64,000 bases of DNA from Hirudinaria manillensis (lineage: Eukaryota > Annelida > Clitellata > Hirudinida > Hirudinidae). Where the stretch lies: the NCBI GenBank assembly GCA_034509925.1, contig CM067526.1, positions 4,659,501 to 4,723,500 on the forward strand, in the 5' to 3' direction. Position numbers and translations under genes: made by a program. Each line of letters opens with the position of its first letter. The first letter of the stretch is position 1. A model generated the notes under the pieces. That model was not told where the DNA came from. It did not search any database and saw only the letters and a list, made by a program, of their open reading frames with translations. This document shows, piece after piece, positions 13,631-40,489 of the stretch.

Positions 13631-14939
13631 CTTTCACTTTCAATCAAATTCAGATCCTAATATTTTCACGTTCACTTTATTTGGAGTTTTTCTTGTGACT
13701 TTAACAACTGATAATCTTGATGATTATTGTTCCACGCTTATCCATATTCAGGCGATAACATTCGATAACTTGCAGGTTAAAAATATTCATCGCAAATTCC
13801 AGAAATCCATAATATGTACCTGTATGGACGGAGCTGGTTGTTCTATTGAACGCATCGCTCCGGGTCAATACTTGTCTGCGCTGGAGAAACAATGGATCCA
13901 AGGTTCCACGCAGTAGTGAGCATTTTATTTAATCCCTTATTTTATTATTTTCTTTCTAAAACTTCCGGAAAAAAATCAAACGGAATTTTCAGCTCATTTT
14001 TTATAAGTAAAGCAACGTTCTCATTAATACTTTTAATAATTTTAATTTAATAAAACCAATAAATGTTATGCATAAAACTGATGAAAACGAGCAATAAACC
14101 GTGTGAAAACTTGAAATGCATGGAAATATGAAACACTAATTTTTCAACAATATTTGTCCACGAGGTTTCTATTTGTTTAATAACCTCCTCGGTGACTAAG
14201 AAAACATTTACCTTATCCATGATGTGAAGCTTTCATGGAAATTATATGTTTAATGTGTATCAAGTAAAATTTAATTTTACAAAATTCAAAACACAAATCA
14301 CTGGCTTAGTAAGTATGCATGTCACTCAGTCATGAATTAGGAACATTGAGATAATTATATTAAGCGTTTAGAAACTATTTTTCTAAATTAAAAAAAATAT
14401 GTACTTTAAGAAAGCTTTAAGAAAACGGATTTCATTTGCTTCAAATTAGTCCCGCCGTAGGAACTTTCGGCCCTTTCCAATGTTCCAAAATGTGACGATG
14501 AAAATGATGTGGATATCTAAAACTGGGATCAAAAACAAAATCGTATAAAGATTTTTTCCCTTTTTTCCCCATTTTTATATTATACAATGGCCGAATTAAG
14601 ATGAACTCTAGTTTCTCAATGGGCCCAAATCATATTAACTAATTAATTAACTAATTTCATGCTAGGGGTGGTCTTTAAACATTTTTGCTAAGATACAGGC
14701 GAACATGTGATGTCAAAGTTTTGATTTTTTTCTTGAATTTAATTTCATTGTTTTATAGTGACAACATAAATATCTTCATAAAAACAAATTATTTTTTAAA
14801 TTATTAGGCAATGGATTAGTTATAATTTTTGGAACGTCCAAATACAATTATTCTAAATTCTTTGCTAGCATATCCAATATCGCGAAGTTCGGGTATCGCT
14901 TCGCCTCGCTCTTTATACGATTCCTAAACTTATCACATA
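13631..14939. other. Divergent spacer between sHSP and eS8
   Basis: About 1.3 kb between two divergent start codons, presumably holding both promoters. It is AT-rich. Open frames here are short and resemble nothing I know. No clear heat-shock element or TATA box could be established by eye. Confidence 0.5.
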
Positions 14940-15945
14940 ATGGGTAAGTTATTTTTTTGTGACTTTCTGTCTTATAGTAAGATTTGTTGCAAGGAGACTT
15001 GGGTTTCATTGCGAAGCGAGGTTTTGTCACGATAGATCATAATGCTAGCCTATATTTAGAAAAACGGCTTTCATGTTATAGCTAATATGTTGATTAATGT
15101 TAGGATAATTTCACGCTACAACGAAATTTTGAAAAACTGCGAAACCTTCATATGGAATAATTTTGTGGAATTAATACGTTTATTGTTAATTTTCAGGTAT
15201 CTCAAGAGATAAATGGCACAAGCGCCGAAAGACTGGAGGACGTCAAGTCCAAATCCGAAAGAAGAGGAAGTTTGAACTCGGACGTCCTTCAGGAAACACC
15301 AAGATTGGACCCAGGAGGATCCACACCATCAGGGTCAGGGGTGGAAACAAGAAGTACCGTGCCATGAGGCTCGATGCTGGAAACTTCGCCTGGGGTTCAG
15401 AAGGTTTGTTTGATGCATAATATTTTTGCAGCATTTATTAAATAATGAATTGTCAAAATTAAATTAGCTGTCACAAGAAAGACGAGAGTTTTGGATGTTG
15501 TCTACAATGCTAGCAACAACGAGCTCGTCAGGACCAAGACCTTGGTGAAGAACTGCATCATCCAGATTGATGCTGCCCCATTCAGGAACTGGTATGAAGC
15601 CCACTATGCTCTCCCCCTTGGAAGGAAGAAGGGAGTCAAGCTGGTAGGTTATCATCTCTGGTCATTAAGAGGGCTTTGAATTTAGTCTGTGATCTTGATT
15701 TCCAGACTGCTGAGGAAGAAGCTGTCTTGAACAAAAAGAGGTCGAAGAAGACCGAAAGAAAGTACGAAGCCCGAAAGAAGACTGCCAAGATCGAGACCGC
15801 CCTCGAAGAGCAGTTTGCAAGCGGAAAGCTGTTGGCTTGCGTCGCCTCTCGTCCAGGAAAGTGCGGACGTTGCGACGGATACATTCTGGAGGGAAGGGAG
15901 CTCGAGTTCTACCAGAGGAAACTCAAGGCCAAGAAGGGAAAGTAG
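14940..15945 (+). CDS. RPS8: 40S ribosomal protein eS8
   Basis: Four exons: 14940-14943 (ATGG only), 15197-15403, 15468-15643 and 15706-15945. The total is 627 nt, 208 aa, the same length as human RPS8. The protein begins [16 protein letters not shown]. It contains [45 protein letters not shown] and ALPLGRKKG, and ends KLKAKKGK. A four-nucleotide first coding exon is common in ribosomal protein genes. It is a structural component of the small ribosomal subunit. An ATTAAA at about 15976 is a plausible polyadenylation signal. The introns were scanned for C/D-box snoRNAs, which mammalian RPS8 hosts; none was convincing. Confidence 0.98.
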
Positions 15946-17279
15946 ACTGATCGGTTGTGATGATATTGTTTTGTCATTAAATGTTAAAGTGATACTTTCT
16001 ATGTCGGTCTCTGTTGTCACACTTGAATCCTCGGGTAGCAGATTTAAAGCAATTTTTGCTTGTGTTTTAATTTGCGAATTCATTCCTTCAGTCGTTGAAA
16101 AGATGGACTTATGGTAACAGTCACTAGGGGATCTATCACTCTTGATATGGAAGCCCAAATGTTTTACCAGGGAAACTCAGCATTAAGTTGAATGTTTACA
16201 TAGGTTTCTGAGGGTTCTAGCTAATTGATTTCAAATGCATGAGTAAAGAAGTGCATAAATACTCTGCCTGGACCCAATTTGTGTTCCAAAAATGGTGGCG
16301 GTTTTAAAAACATCAAGGATGTTTGGGATAGTTTAGAAGAATTTAAGAACTTAAACAGTTGCATGTTTCTTCTGTTCTGTTTTTTTTTAAAGAATTTATT
16401 TGCAGAGGAGTTGGCATTGATGTCAAAAGTGGGGTTGGCATTGAGAAAAACTTGGAGCTTTTTTATCCTTCTGACTTCGTTAATATGTTTTGCTATGAAA
16501 ACCTTTTATGGGAGTCGCAATGGTTGTATTTGTATTGGATTCGCACAAGGTTTTATCAAAACTCAGATTGCCACTTATTTTAAAATTTCTTGTTGTTTTA
16601 AAATCATTTAAAAAACCACGGTTCCAGAACGCAGACCTAATTTTAGTATGAACAGAGCAATTTCTCTTGAGTGAATAAGCAATGTTTGAAACGAATGATC
16701 GATCCTAAATTTCTCGTTGATTTGAGACCACATCCCATCAAAAAAAAAAAACATCTGGAGGGAGACATCAAAAGCTGAGTCGCCAAAAAGTTTGCGATTT
16801 TGTTAACTTTTCCAGTTTTATCCCTGTTTTTTTTTAAATCGTAAACGGGATTTTTATGAGACGAAGGAGTGGGAATTTATGGGGTCAAGATTTTATTTGA
16901 TGATTCACCGGTGACTACCTCCACCCGTTCGTGAAACTGGTTCACTTTTCCGCATCACCAAGGGCTTCGTATCAATAAATTGCAAGGAACATTTTAAGAA
17001 AAAAAAAACTAAATATTGAGAATGCCGGTGAAATGTTTTGATTCGCATTCTAATCTCGACTCCGGTGGATAGCAAGCGCGTTAGGTTTGGACAGGCTTCG
17101 AACAGATGACTTTAAATTGTGAAGAGGGAAAAATGCCGTGTGCCTGTAGCAAGTCGACTAACTACTCGTATACAAAAGGTAACATCCTATGGCTGACGAC
17201 ACATATACAAAGTAAGACTGAACGACATCTTTGCCGTACCAAAAAAGAATAAGGCTCAGATAATGGATTCGTAACATCT
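15946..17279. other. Convergent intergenic spacer, eS8 and thrombospondin 3' ends
   Basis: About 1.3 kb. The left end is the eS8 3' UTR and the right end the thrombospondin 3' UTR. Open frames of 60-110 codons occur (for example 16279-16611) but have no recognisable similarity or splice context. Homopolymer A tracts are present near 16741. Confidence 0.5.
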
Positions 17280-33028
<15,749 letters not shown>

Positions 33029-33145
33029 CTTCTGCCTTTTTTTAAACGACTTCGTAGAAAAATTCTGAAAAAATATGGCATAAATTTTTAAATTATTCGC
33101 CAAAATATTTCCAAGAAGGATGTCTGCCCTCGACACCACTACCAA

Positions 33146-33177
<32 letters not shown>

Positions 33178-34092
33178 CCACCACCATAGTTGAAATAACA
33201 TTCCAGCATCGAGACGAAGGTAATTATGCATAATAATTACAATAATTATCTCAGACGATGACGACGACGACGACGACTTGAAATCTACTTTATACCTGGG
33301 TGTCCCGAGAGATATTTATTTTTATCTCAACATTTTAGAGTGGAATTTCCCACCCACAAACTTTTCTTTCCCACCTAATTTCACTTTCGTTTCCTGCAAA
33401 TTCTTGTACTCCTTCATTCAACCATCTTTCTTTTCATCCTCACAACGAGTATCATCATCATCAGGACGAAGGTCCCGGAAAAAGTAGGAGAAAGAGATCT
33501 TTGTTTCAAGCAAAAACTCTCATAAACACAAAAGAAATATAATCAGATTAATTCTTAAATAGATTTAATTAATGATTAATATTAATTAAATTAAATTAAT
33601 AAATGATGTCCATATATTTACATAATCATTTATTTATTTTGAAATAATACATTTAATGCACTAGTAATTGTATCATAATAATAATAATAATAATAATCTC
33701 TACCTATACACTTATGTACGTGTACATAGGCCTCGTATAGGATTACATATCGTCTAGTGATTGTATATCAAGGGTGTAGTGAATATATTGTGACGTGATG
33801 TCTTCTAAAGAGAGAGAGATATTGGAGTGTCCAAAAATGAGGAAAAAAATCCAGAGTGTATTATAAATAGTCGTCGAACGAGTCTGTTGCTGGGATTCGA
33901 ACCACGAAACCTCGCAACAGACGCTTAGAACTATTTGCTGGAAAATCCTCCTACAAATCACTACGCTGTTCCTTCACTCATTGCGTCTGGTCAGTCACGT
34001 GGATTCCTTCCCTTTCGTTTCCAGACGCACTTTTTTTATTATTATTTCAGAATCATTTAATAAACATTTCAGACATTCAATGGCATATTCAA

Positions 34093-34130
<38 letters not shown>

Positions 34131-34720
34131 ATATTATTATTATTTCCATATATTATTATTATTATTATATTGTTAGTATCATATTATTGTGATCATATTA
34201 TCGGAGTTAAATTATACCATTACTGTACGGATTACTTTATCGTTTTGTTCTGTTAATATTTTTATCCCACATTCTTATCAGAGCTCTTTGGGTACTTTTA
34301 CTGGTGAAGTAATAAACGAAATTAAATAATCATTATTTATCCTCCTACATCGGCCCAACTAAATATTCTTCTCCTCCTCCTCCTCTTTCCATCCATCCAA
34401 CCTAAAAAAACACACGAGACTTCTGAGAAAAACCCGTTTTGATCCTTAAAAACGCAGAGCTATGCCATCACGCCACGATTATTTGGGTGATTAGTGAATA
34501 TTCGTGAGGTTATAATAATAATAATAATAATTATAATAATAATTATTATTATTATAATTAAATTTTATAATTATTTTTTAATTATTATTATTATTATTAA
34601 ATTATTATTATATTATAATAATAATTATAATAATAATAATTAATTAATAATTAAATAATAAATAATATAATAATAATAATTATAATAATAATAATAATTA
34701 TTATTATTATTATTATAATT
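33029..34720. other. Repeat-rich intergenic DNA upstream of thrombospondin
   Basis: Presumed promoter and 5' UTR of thrombospondin at the left (a possible 5' UTR acceptor, ttctgaaaaa context, lies near 33066). Then come ATC/GAC microsatellites (33146-33185, 33253-33275), a short (ATA)n run at 33676, a tRNA-like block (33860-33985), (ATT)n runs at 34097-34165 and a dense ATA/ATT palindromic stretch at 34510-34718. No supported gene. Confidence 0.6.
33855..33985 (-). mobile_element. Possible tRNA-derived SINE-like module (B box)
   Basis: On the minus strand the sequence contains GTGGTTCGAATCCCAGC, a canonical RNA polymerase III B box with pairing flanks. TAGTGATTTGTAGGAGG about 60 bp upstream is a weak A-box candidate. 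No full tRNA cloverleaf can be drawn. It shares the same general arrangement as the block at 11290-11405. Confidence 0.35.
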
Positions 34721-35340
34721 AAAGGACAGCATGGAGAAAGAGAGAATAAATGAATTGAGGGAAAAGCCCATGCATGGACAATTCTTTTGTAACTTAGAAA
34801 GAAGCAAGCTGTGCTTGGTTAAGAAGCGCTGGGCTCAAAGGCGAAACTGAGAGTTTGATCATGGCAGCTCAAGACCAGACACTAAACACACGTTACCATC
34901 AAAGAATGATATTGAAGCAGCAGATAGATGGCAGAGGAAAATATTGGCCAACAGACCTGACATTGTCATCCATAACAAGAGATCCAAGTCGTGCATGCTA
35001 ATCGATGTTTCCGTCCCGGATGATAAGAACATCGCGCTCAAAGAAGCTGAAAAAATTGGCAAATACAAGGACCTGGAGATTGAAATCAACCGGATGTGGA
35101 AAGTGAAGTCTAAAGTCGTTCCGGTAATTGTAGGAGCGCTCGGAACGCTAAGAAAAGACTTTACAAAGTATGTAGAGTTGATACCAGGACGACCAAAGAC
35201 TTCGGAGATTGAGAAGATCTCCTTGCTGGGCACTGCCCACATTCTTCGGAAAGTACTTCGGTGAATTGCTGAGAGCACTGGTAGTGCTCAGCATTCATTC
35301 ATCACCGGCTGTGAGACCGAGAAGAAGCAGGAAAAATGTT
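34721..35340 (+). mobile_element. R2-like non-LTR retrotransposon fragment, copy A (5'-truncated, internally deleted)
   Basis: Corresponds to the C-terminal part of a reverse transcriptase polyprotein of the restriction-like-endonuclease class. Compared with copy B (38591-39420) it lacks 17 bp between short AAAG direct repeats and about 235 bp that carried the CCHC zinc knuckle. The second deletion fuses the upstream part to the endonuclease region, and the 17 bp loss shifts the frame. An open frame remains at 34944-35264 and keeps RPDIVIH, a form of the catalytic RPD motif, and [12 protein letters not shown]. The 3' end carries about 60 bp of non-coding sequence, then a TAA-rich tail at 35338-35365. 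No reverse transcriptase domain is present, so it cannot move by itself. Confidence 0.85.
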
Positions 35341-35574
35341 AATAATAATAATAAATAATAATAATATCACATATTAGTGCAATTATTGTTATTATTATTA
35401 CGATTATTATTATTGTTGTGAAATGAGTTGTGAATGTTCATTAAATGTATTTTTAGACAACATGTGCTTCTCTCAGACCTTACTAATCGTGTGACCAAAA
35501 AATTGTAGAATGTGACTCTAAAAGTAATTCATTCGATCAGTGAAATACTTGCATGTGATTAAATTCATTTTGGA

Positions 35575-35601
35575 TTGTTATTATTATTATTATTATTATT
35601 A

Positions 35602-35696
<95 letters not shown>

Positions 35697-35796
35697 GTTG
35701 TTGTTGTTGTTGTTGTTGTTATTGTTGTTGGTGGTGGTGGTGATGGTTTTGTCATTATTGTTATTTTTATTATTAATGTTATTATTACTATTATTA

Positions 35797-35834
<38 letters not shown>

Positions 35835-35855
35835 GTTATTATAATCATTATTATT
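35575..35855. repeat. (ATT)n/(GTT)n compound microsatellite, about 280 bp
   Basis: ATT units, a block of GTT/GGT units at 35695-35745, then ATT again. The open frames are poly-Leu, poly-Tyr and poly-Ile artefacts. Confidence 0.95.
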
Positions 35856-36539
35856 ATAATTAACCTTATTGTTAATTCATTTATTATGACTGATCATAAA
35901 CTTGAAAGATTTCCAAAAATAAACTTCTAAAAATACCTCCTGTCAACAGACAAAAAACCCGGTGAGCAACAAATGTTGTGTTTTTCAGCTCCAACAATTC
36001 ACGACACGCGACGAGTGAAGTTTTAAATTTTAATCATTTTTATAATTTATTTCATTAATTGATTTTAATTGATTTTATTATTTATTTATTTAATTATTTA
36101 TTTATTATCAGTTTATAGATCATGTTGATTCACTTAATGATAATTTAGTATTTTAGTATTATTATTATTATATTATGCCAACAAATTGAAAAGTTAATAA
36201 GAGTTGAAAATGAATTATAAATCCCTTTGAAATAAAATCAATGTGCTTTCCTTAAAAGCTGCTAACCTGTGCGTGCGTGCAAGGAAATATCAATCAATCA
36301 ATCAAACAATGCAGGCTTCAACCCGATTGAGTCGTCGTGGTCGTCGTTGCCGGTGTCGGACGAACCTCACGTCGTAAGTCTACGTTCAAACCTCTCCTAG
36401 TATTGTAAAATCGTCAACAGCAACCATGTCACAACGACCTCCAACAGCAACAACTGCCACAACAACAACAACACAATTTTGAATGCAACTCCACTCGATG
36501 GCTCCTTTTATACTCGCCAACGTTCGCTCGACTCTTTAA

Positions 36540-36900
36540 AAAAGAAGCAAGCATTGTACGCTTAGTCATCATCATCATCATCGTCGTCGTCATCAATGTC
36601 ACTACAGAGATTTTCTTTTTAATTATCTTCTTAAGATTTCCTTAAAGTTATACGTGCGCATGAAATTATTATGTCAAAGGTTTGTGTGTGATGATGATGA
36701 TGATGATGATGACGATGGTTATGGTGATGACGGTGATGATGATTATGGTTATGATGATGGGTTTTCAGTGATGATGATGGCAGATGTGTTCATTATGTTA
36801 GGCTTAGCTATGTTTGCTTTTTTGTCTCGATACACGTAGCCTCTGAGTATATGATAATGATGATGATAATGATGATGGTGATGATGACAACGACGATGAT
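36540..36900. repeat. Scattered (GAT)n/(ATC)n microsatellites
   Basis: Several short GAT-type runs (36567-36592, 36690-36770, 36855-36900) on alternating strands, with no supported gene between them. Confidence 0.75.
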
Positions 36901-37012
36901 GTTAATTAATATCATTCCGATTATGATTACGATCGTGTTCGATAGGTGTCGATGTTTTGTAAATTAATGAGGTTGGAGATTGTGACAAGGTGTGGATTGA
37001 AGCTTCACTCAC

Positions 37013-37089
37013 CTGTTGATATTGAAACATTTCGACACGTGACTTCCCCGATATCGTCCACATCGTGACGTTCAGTCCGTTGACGTCCA
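37013..37089 (-). other. Possible isolated exon
   Basis: On the minus strand a frame reading DVNGLNVTMWTISGKSRV ends at a strong donor (CAACAG|GTGAGT). A possible acceptor (GATGCAG) lies upstream. It sits between the thrombospondin start and the PDZ gene stop and belongs to neither as modelled. The family is not recognised. It could be a 5' exon of thrombospondin, an exon of an unseen gene, or chance. Confidence 0.25.
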
Positions 37090-37155
37090 CTGCATCAACG
37101 ACGACGACGACGACTGTAGTACCAGCAACTACAACAACTTGATCATCGTCATCAT

Positions 37156-37197
<42 letters not shown>

Positions 37198-37315
37198 GGT
37201 AGTAATTGTGAAGAGCACTTGATCGAGAACGAGAGCCGTCGATTCAATAATTTTTCGTCCCACAAAGCAGCATTCATTTTGTCGCAGACATTTTGTTATT
37301 GTTGCTGTCGTTGTT

Positions 37316-37400
37316 ATTATTGGTATTATTATTATTATTATTGTTGTTGTTGTTGTTATTTATTATTATTTTTATTTATGTATTATTATTATTAAGGAAT
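37316..37400. repeat. (ATT)n/(GTT)n microsatellite
   Basis: ATT, then GTT, then ATT units, about 80 bp, in the intergenic desert. Confidence 0.88.
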
Positions 37401-37457
37401 CTTTTAATAATTCGAATAATTCAAACCGAGTTATGACTATTTTTATTACTATAAATG

Positions 37458-37475
37458 TTAAACATCATCATCATA

Positions 37476-37521
<46 letters not shown>

Positions 37522-37526
37522 CCATA

Positions 37527-37560
<34 letters not shown>

Positions 37561-37610
37561 TCACCATAACCACCAACACCACCATCATCATCATCATCAT
37601 CATCATCAGA
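37458..37610. repeat. (CAT/CAC)n microsatellite with higher-order structure
   Basis: Blocks of CAT separated by ataaccaccaccaccac recur three times (His-rich on one strand, Met/Val-rich on the other). Confidence 0.93.
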
Positions 37611-37778
37611 TTACAAAATTTTTTCTGGTGAATCGAAATCTAATGAAAATGTGCTTCCAATCGACAAAATGAAATTTGTTTCTATTTTTAGAACCCGTGA
37701 CGTCACGTGGAGGTTTTTGGAAAAAAATTCGAACGAATTGGTCTCGAAACTATTTCAAGATAACGTCTGAGGTTCACC

Positions 37779-37833
37779 ATGATGGTAATGATGGTGGTGG
37801 TGGTGGTGGTGGTGGTGGTGATGATGATGATGG

Positions 37834-37893
<60 letters not shown>

Positions 37894-37922
37894 CGACGAC
37901 GACGACGACGACGACGATGACA
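37779..37922. repeat. (GGT)n(GAT)n(GAC)n compound microsatellite
   Basis: A GGT run grades into GAT and then GAC runs. The Asp-rich open frame at 37676-37939 is not supported as a gene. Confidence 0.93.
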
Positions 37923-38590
37923 TTAGATATTTATTTTAAATTGTTTTTCATGTGCATTAATTCCATGTGTGTTTAATTAAAAATTAAAAATTACTAACAA
38001 CAACAACAACATGCGATGCGATGAATCTCTAAAATCGAAACAGAAGCCTACGAACGAAGAAATCAGGGAATTCGAAAGTTCATTGATTTGGTTCGAGGTC
38101 GTTTCCTTGGAACTTTGTTAATCACTCGCCTGGAACGGACACGGATGGTTGGTTCTTGTGTGCGCTCGCATTTGTCCTTAGACGAAACTTAATTTCCTTT
38201 CGAAGTATCAGGACGTTCATCGTTAACGTCAGAATTTAAAGATCATCATCATTCATCAATGGATGTCACCATCGTCATCGTCATCATCATCAACATCATC
38301 ATTATCAACATCATCATCATCATTTATGAATCAATCAATCCAGTAATTATTTACTTCGATATTGCTTCTTGTTTTTCTAGAAAAACAAATTGATGAAGAA
38401 CGGAATGAACGATAGGTTGACACGTGCAATCCTCTGTCACGGTTGATTGAATCTCAACCACGTGATTAAATCCGAGTTTGTTTATTTTTCTTTTTTAGGG
38501 ATTCACTTTTGGGTACAAAGACGTAAATTTTCAAAGGTTTTTATGGATGGCTGTCAATATATTTCATATAAAATTAATAATAATAATAAG

Positions 38591-39420
38591 TGAAAGAAAT
38601 GTTAAAGGACAACATGGAGAGAGAGAGAATAAATGAATTGAGGGAAAAGCCCATGCATGGACCATTCTTTTGTAACTTAGAAAAGAATTGGGTGGACAAA
38701 GAAGCAAGCTGTGCTTGGTTAAGAAGCGCTGGGCTGAAAGGCGAAACTGAGAGTTTGATCATGGCAGCTCAAGACCAGACACTAAACACACGTTACCATC
38801 AACGTATGATATTGAAGCAGCAGATAGATGGCAATTGCAGGATCTGTGGCAAGGCCCAAGAAACGATAAGCCACATAATGTCGGGTTGCACTGCGTTAGC
38901 AGCAACTGAATATTTGCACCGACATAATAAGGTGGCCAGTTACATCCACTGGATTGTATGCAGTGAGCTAGGATGGGAAGTTCCAAAGAAATGGTACGAG
39001 CACACGCCTCAAAGTGTGACGAATATAAAAGATTACACCATTCTATGGGACTATGCAATTATCACGGACAGGAAAATATTGGCCAACAGACATGACATTG
39101 TCATCCATGACAGGAGATCCAAGTCGTGCATGCTAATCGATGTTTCAGTCCCGGATGATAAGAACATCGCGCTCAAAGAAGCTGAAAAAATTAGCAAATA
39201 CAAGGACCTGGAGATTGAAATCAACCGGATGTGGAAAGTGAAGTCTAAAGTCGTTCCGGTAATTGTAGGAGCGCTCGGAACGCTAAGAAAAGACTTTGCA
39301 AAGGATGTAGAGTTGATACCAGGACGACCAAAGACTTCGGAGATTCAGAAGATCTCCTTGCTGGGCACTGCCCACATTCTTCGAAAAGTTCTTGGGTGAA
39401 TTGCTGAGAGCACTGGTAGT
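38591..39420 (+). mobile_element. R2-like non-LTR retrotransposon fragment, copy B (5'-truncated)
   Basis: Open for 269 codons (38590-39399). It carries a zinc knuckle CRICGKAQETISHIMSGC (C-x2-C-x8-H-x4-C), then WYEHTPQSV, ILWDYAI, and a restriction-like endonuclease region with DIVIHDRRSKS, IDVSVPDD and KYKDLEIEI, ending LLGTAHILRKVLG. A CCHC knuckle followed by this PD-(D/E)xK-like region is the C-terminal layout of R2/NeSL-type elements; I cannot name the clade. Here the motif reads RHD where copy A has RPD, so a catalytic motif is altered. No reverse transcriptase is present. The 3' non-coding end is shorter than in copy A and runs into TAA-rich sequence. Confidence 0.88.
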
Positions 39421-39593
39421 GTAATATTATAATAATTAATACAATAATAATATTATTATTGCTGCATATTATAAATACTTTAATAATATTTTAGTTTGTA
39501 ATATTATGAATAATTTTAAAAAAATATTTTAAAATGCTCCGCTAAAGTGAAGTTTCAAGGTTTTACATTGAATGTTGCAAATCAATGGCCTCC

Positions 39594-39601
39594 ACTTATT
39601 A

Positions 39602-39666
<65 letters not shown>

Positions 39667-39690
39667 GTTATTATTATTATTATTATTTTA
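39594..39690. repeat. (ATT)n microsatellite
   Basis: About 95 bp of ATT with two GTT interruptions, about 170 bp beyond the 3' end of copy B. Confidence 0.95.
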
Positions 39691-40044
39691 TTAAATAATT
39701 ATAAATCATCAATTTGGTTCCCCTTAATTTGAAATTTAAAACATGAAATCGCAGATGGAATTTTAAAAATGTTGACCCCTTTCGCCCAGTAATAATTGAT
39801 AATTAATAAATAATTATTGTAATATTATATTTTTAAATTATATTTATTATAATATTATCATAACTATCAATATTTGAAAGGGCCACATATTATTTCAATA
39901 TCAACTGATAATTATGCCATTATTATTTTTTTTTCTTTCATAATTTTGACAAATTGCAACAGATTTTCGCAGATGATGACGAAATAATCACCTATAAACG
40001 TTTTCACTCAGGATGACTTGATTTTCGTTGCTGCTGTGTATTAC

Positions 40045-40430
40045 TGTCATCATCATCATCATCATCATCATCACTGTATGATGACGGTGGTGACTGTCAT
40101 CATAGTCGTCGTCGTTACCATCATTATCATCATCTTCATCCTAGGCATCATCATCATCATCATCATCGTCCTCGTCGTCATCATCAACAACACAGTTGTC
40201 CCTTTAATGATGTGGAATTCAGGAATGTATGACGTCATCAAATGAAATGCATGGATTCCTTTAAATAAAGGAACGATCGACGTTCAAAACAAAGTCCCGA
40301 GTCATCGTCGTCATCGTCATCATCATCATCAATAACAACTCCACGAGCATCATCATCATCACCGTCATCGTCGTCGTCATCATCATCATCGTCATCATCA
40401 TCATCATCATCACCACCATCGTCAAGATGT
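40045..40430. repeat. Cluster of (ATC)n/(GTC)n microsatellites
   Basis: ATC/GTC runs at 40049-40075, 40125-40190 and 40305-40425. The Asp-rich frame on the minus strand (40238-40489) is not supported as a gene. Confidence 0.88.
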
Positions 40431-40489
40431 TGAAGTTCATCATCAACGAGAAACGCCAAAGGGAAGCACCTGTGTTGTTGCAACATCAT

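Noticed and set aside
13608-13916. 102-codon plus-strand frame upstream of the sHSP
   Set aside because: It overlaps the sHSP start on the other strand and has no similarity or splice context.
15644-16000. C/D-box snoRNA in eS8 introns or just after the stop (tgtgatgatat near 15958)
   Set aside because: There is a box C-like string, but no well-placed box D, terminal stem or guide could be paired with it.
16279-16611. 110-codon plus-strand frame downstream of eS8
   Set aside because: Hydrophobic but with AT-driven composition, no promoter or family match.
33855-33985. Functional tRNA gene at the B-box block
   Set aside because: A good B box is present but no acceptor stem or anticodon arm could be folded around it.
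37676-37939. Asp-rich open frames, also at 36654-36839 and 40238-40489
   Set aside because: They are translations of (GAT)n arrays with no splice or homology support.
38011-38130. Short plus-strand frame starting MRCDESLKSKQKPTNEE
   Set aside because: Fewer than 45 codons, no splice sites or similarity.
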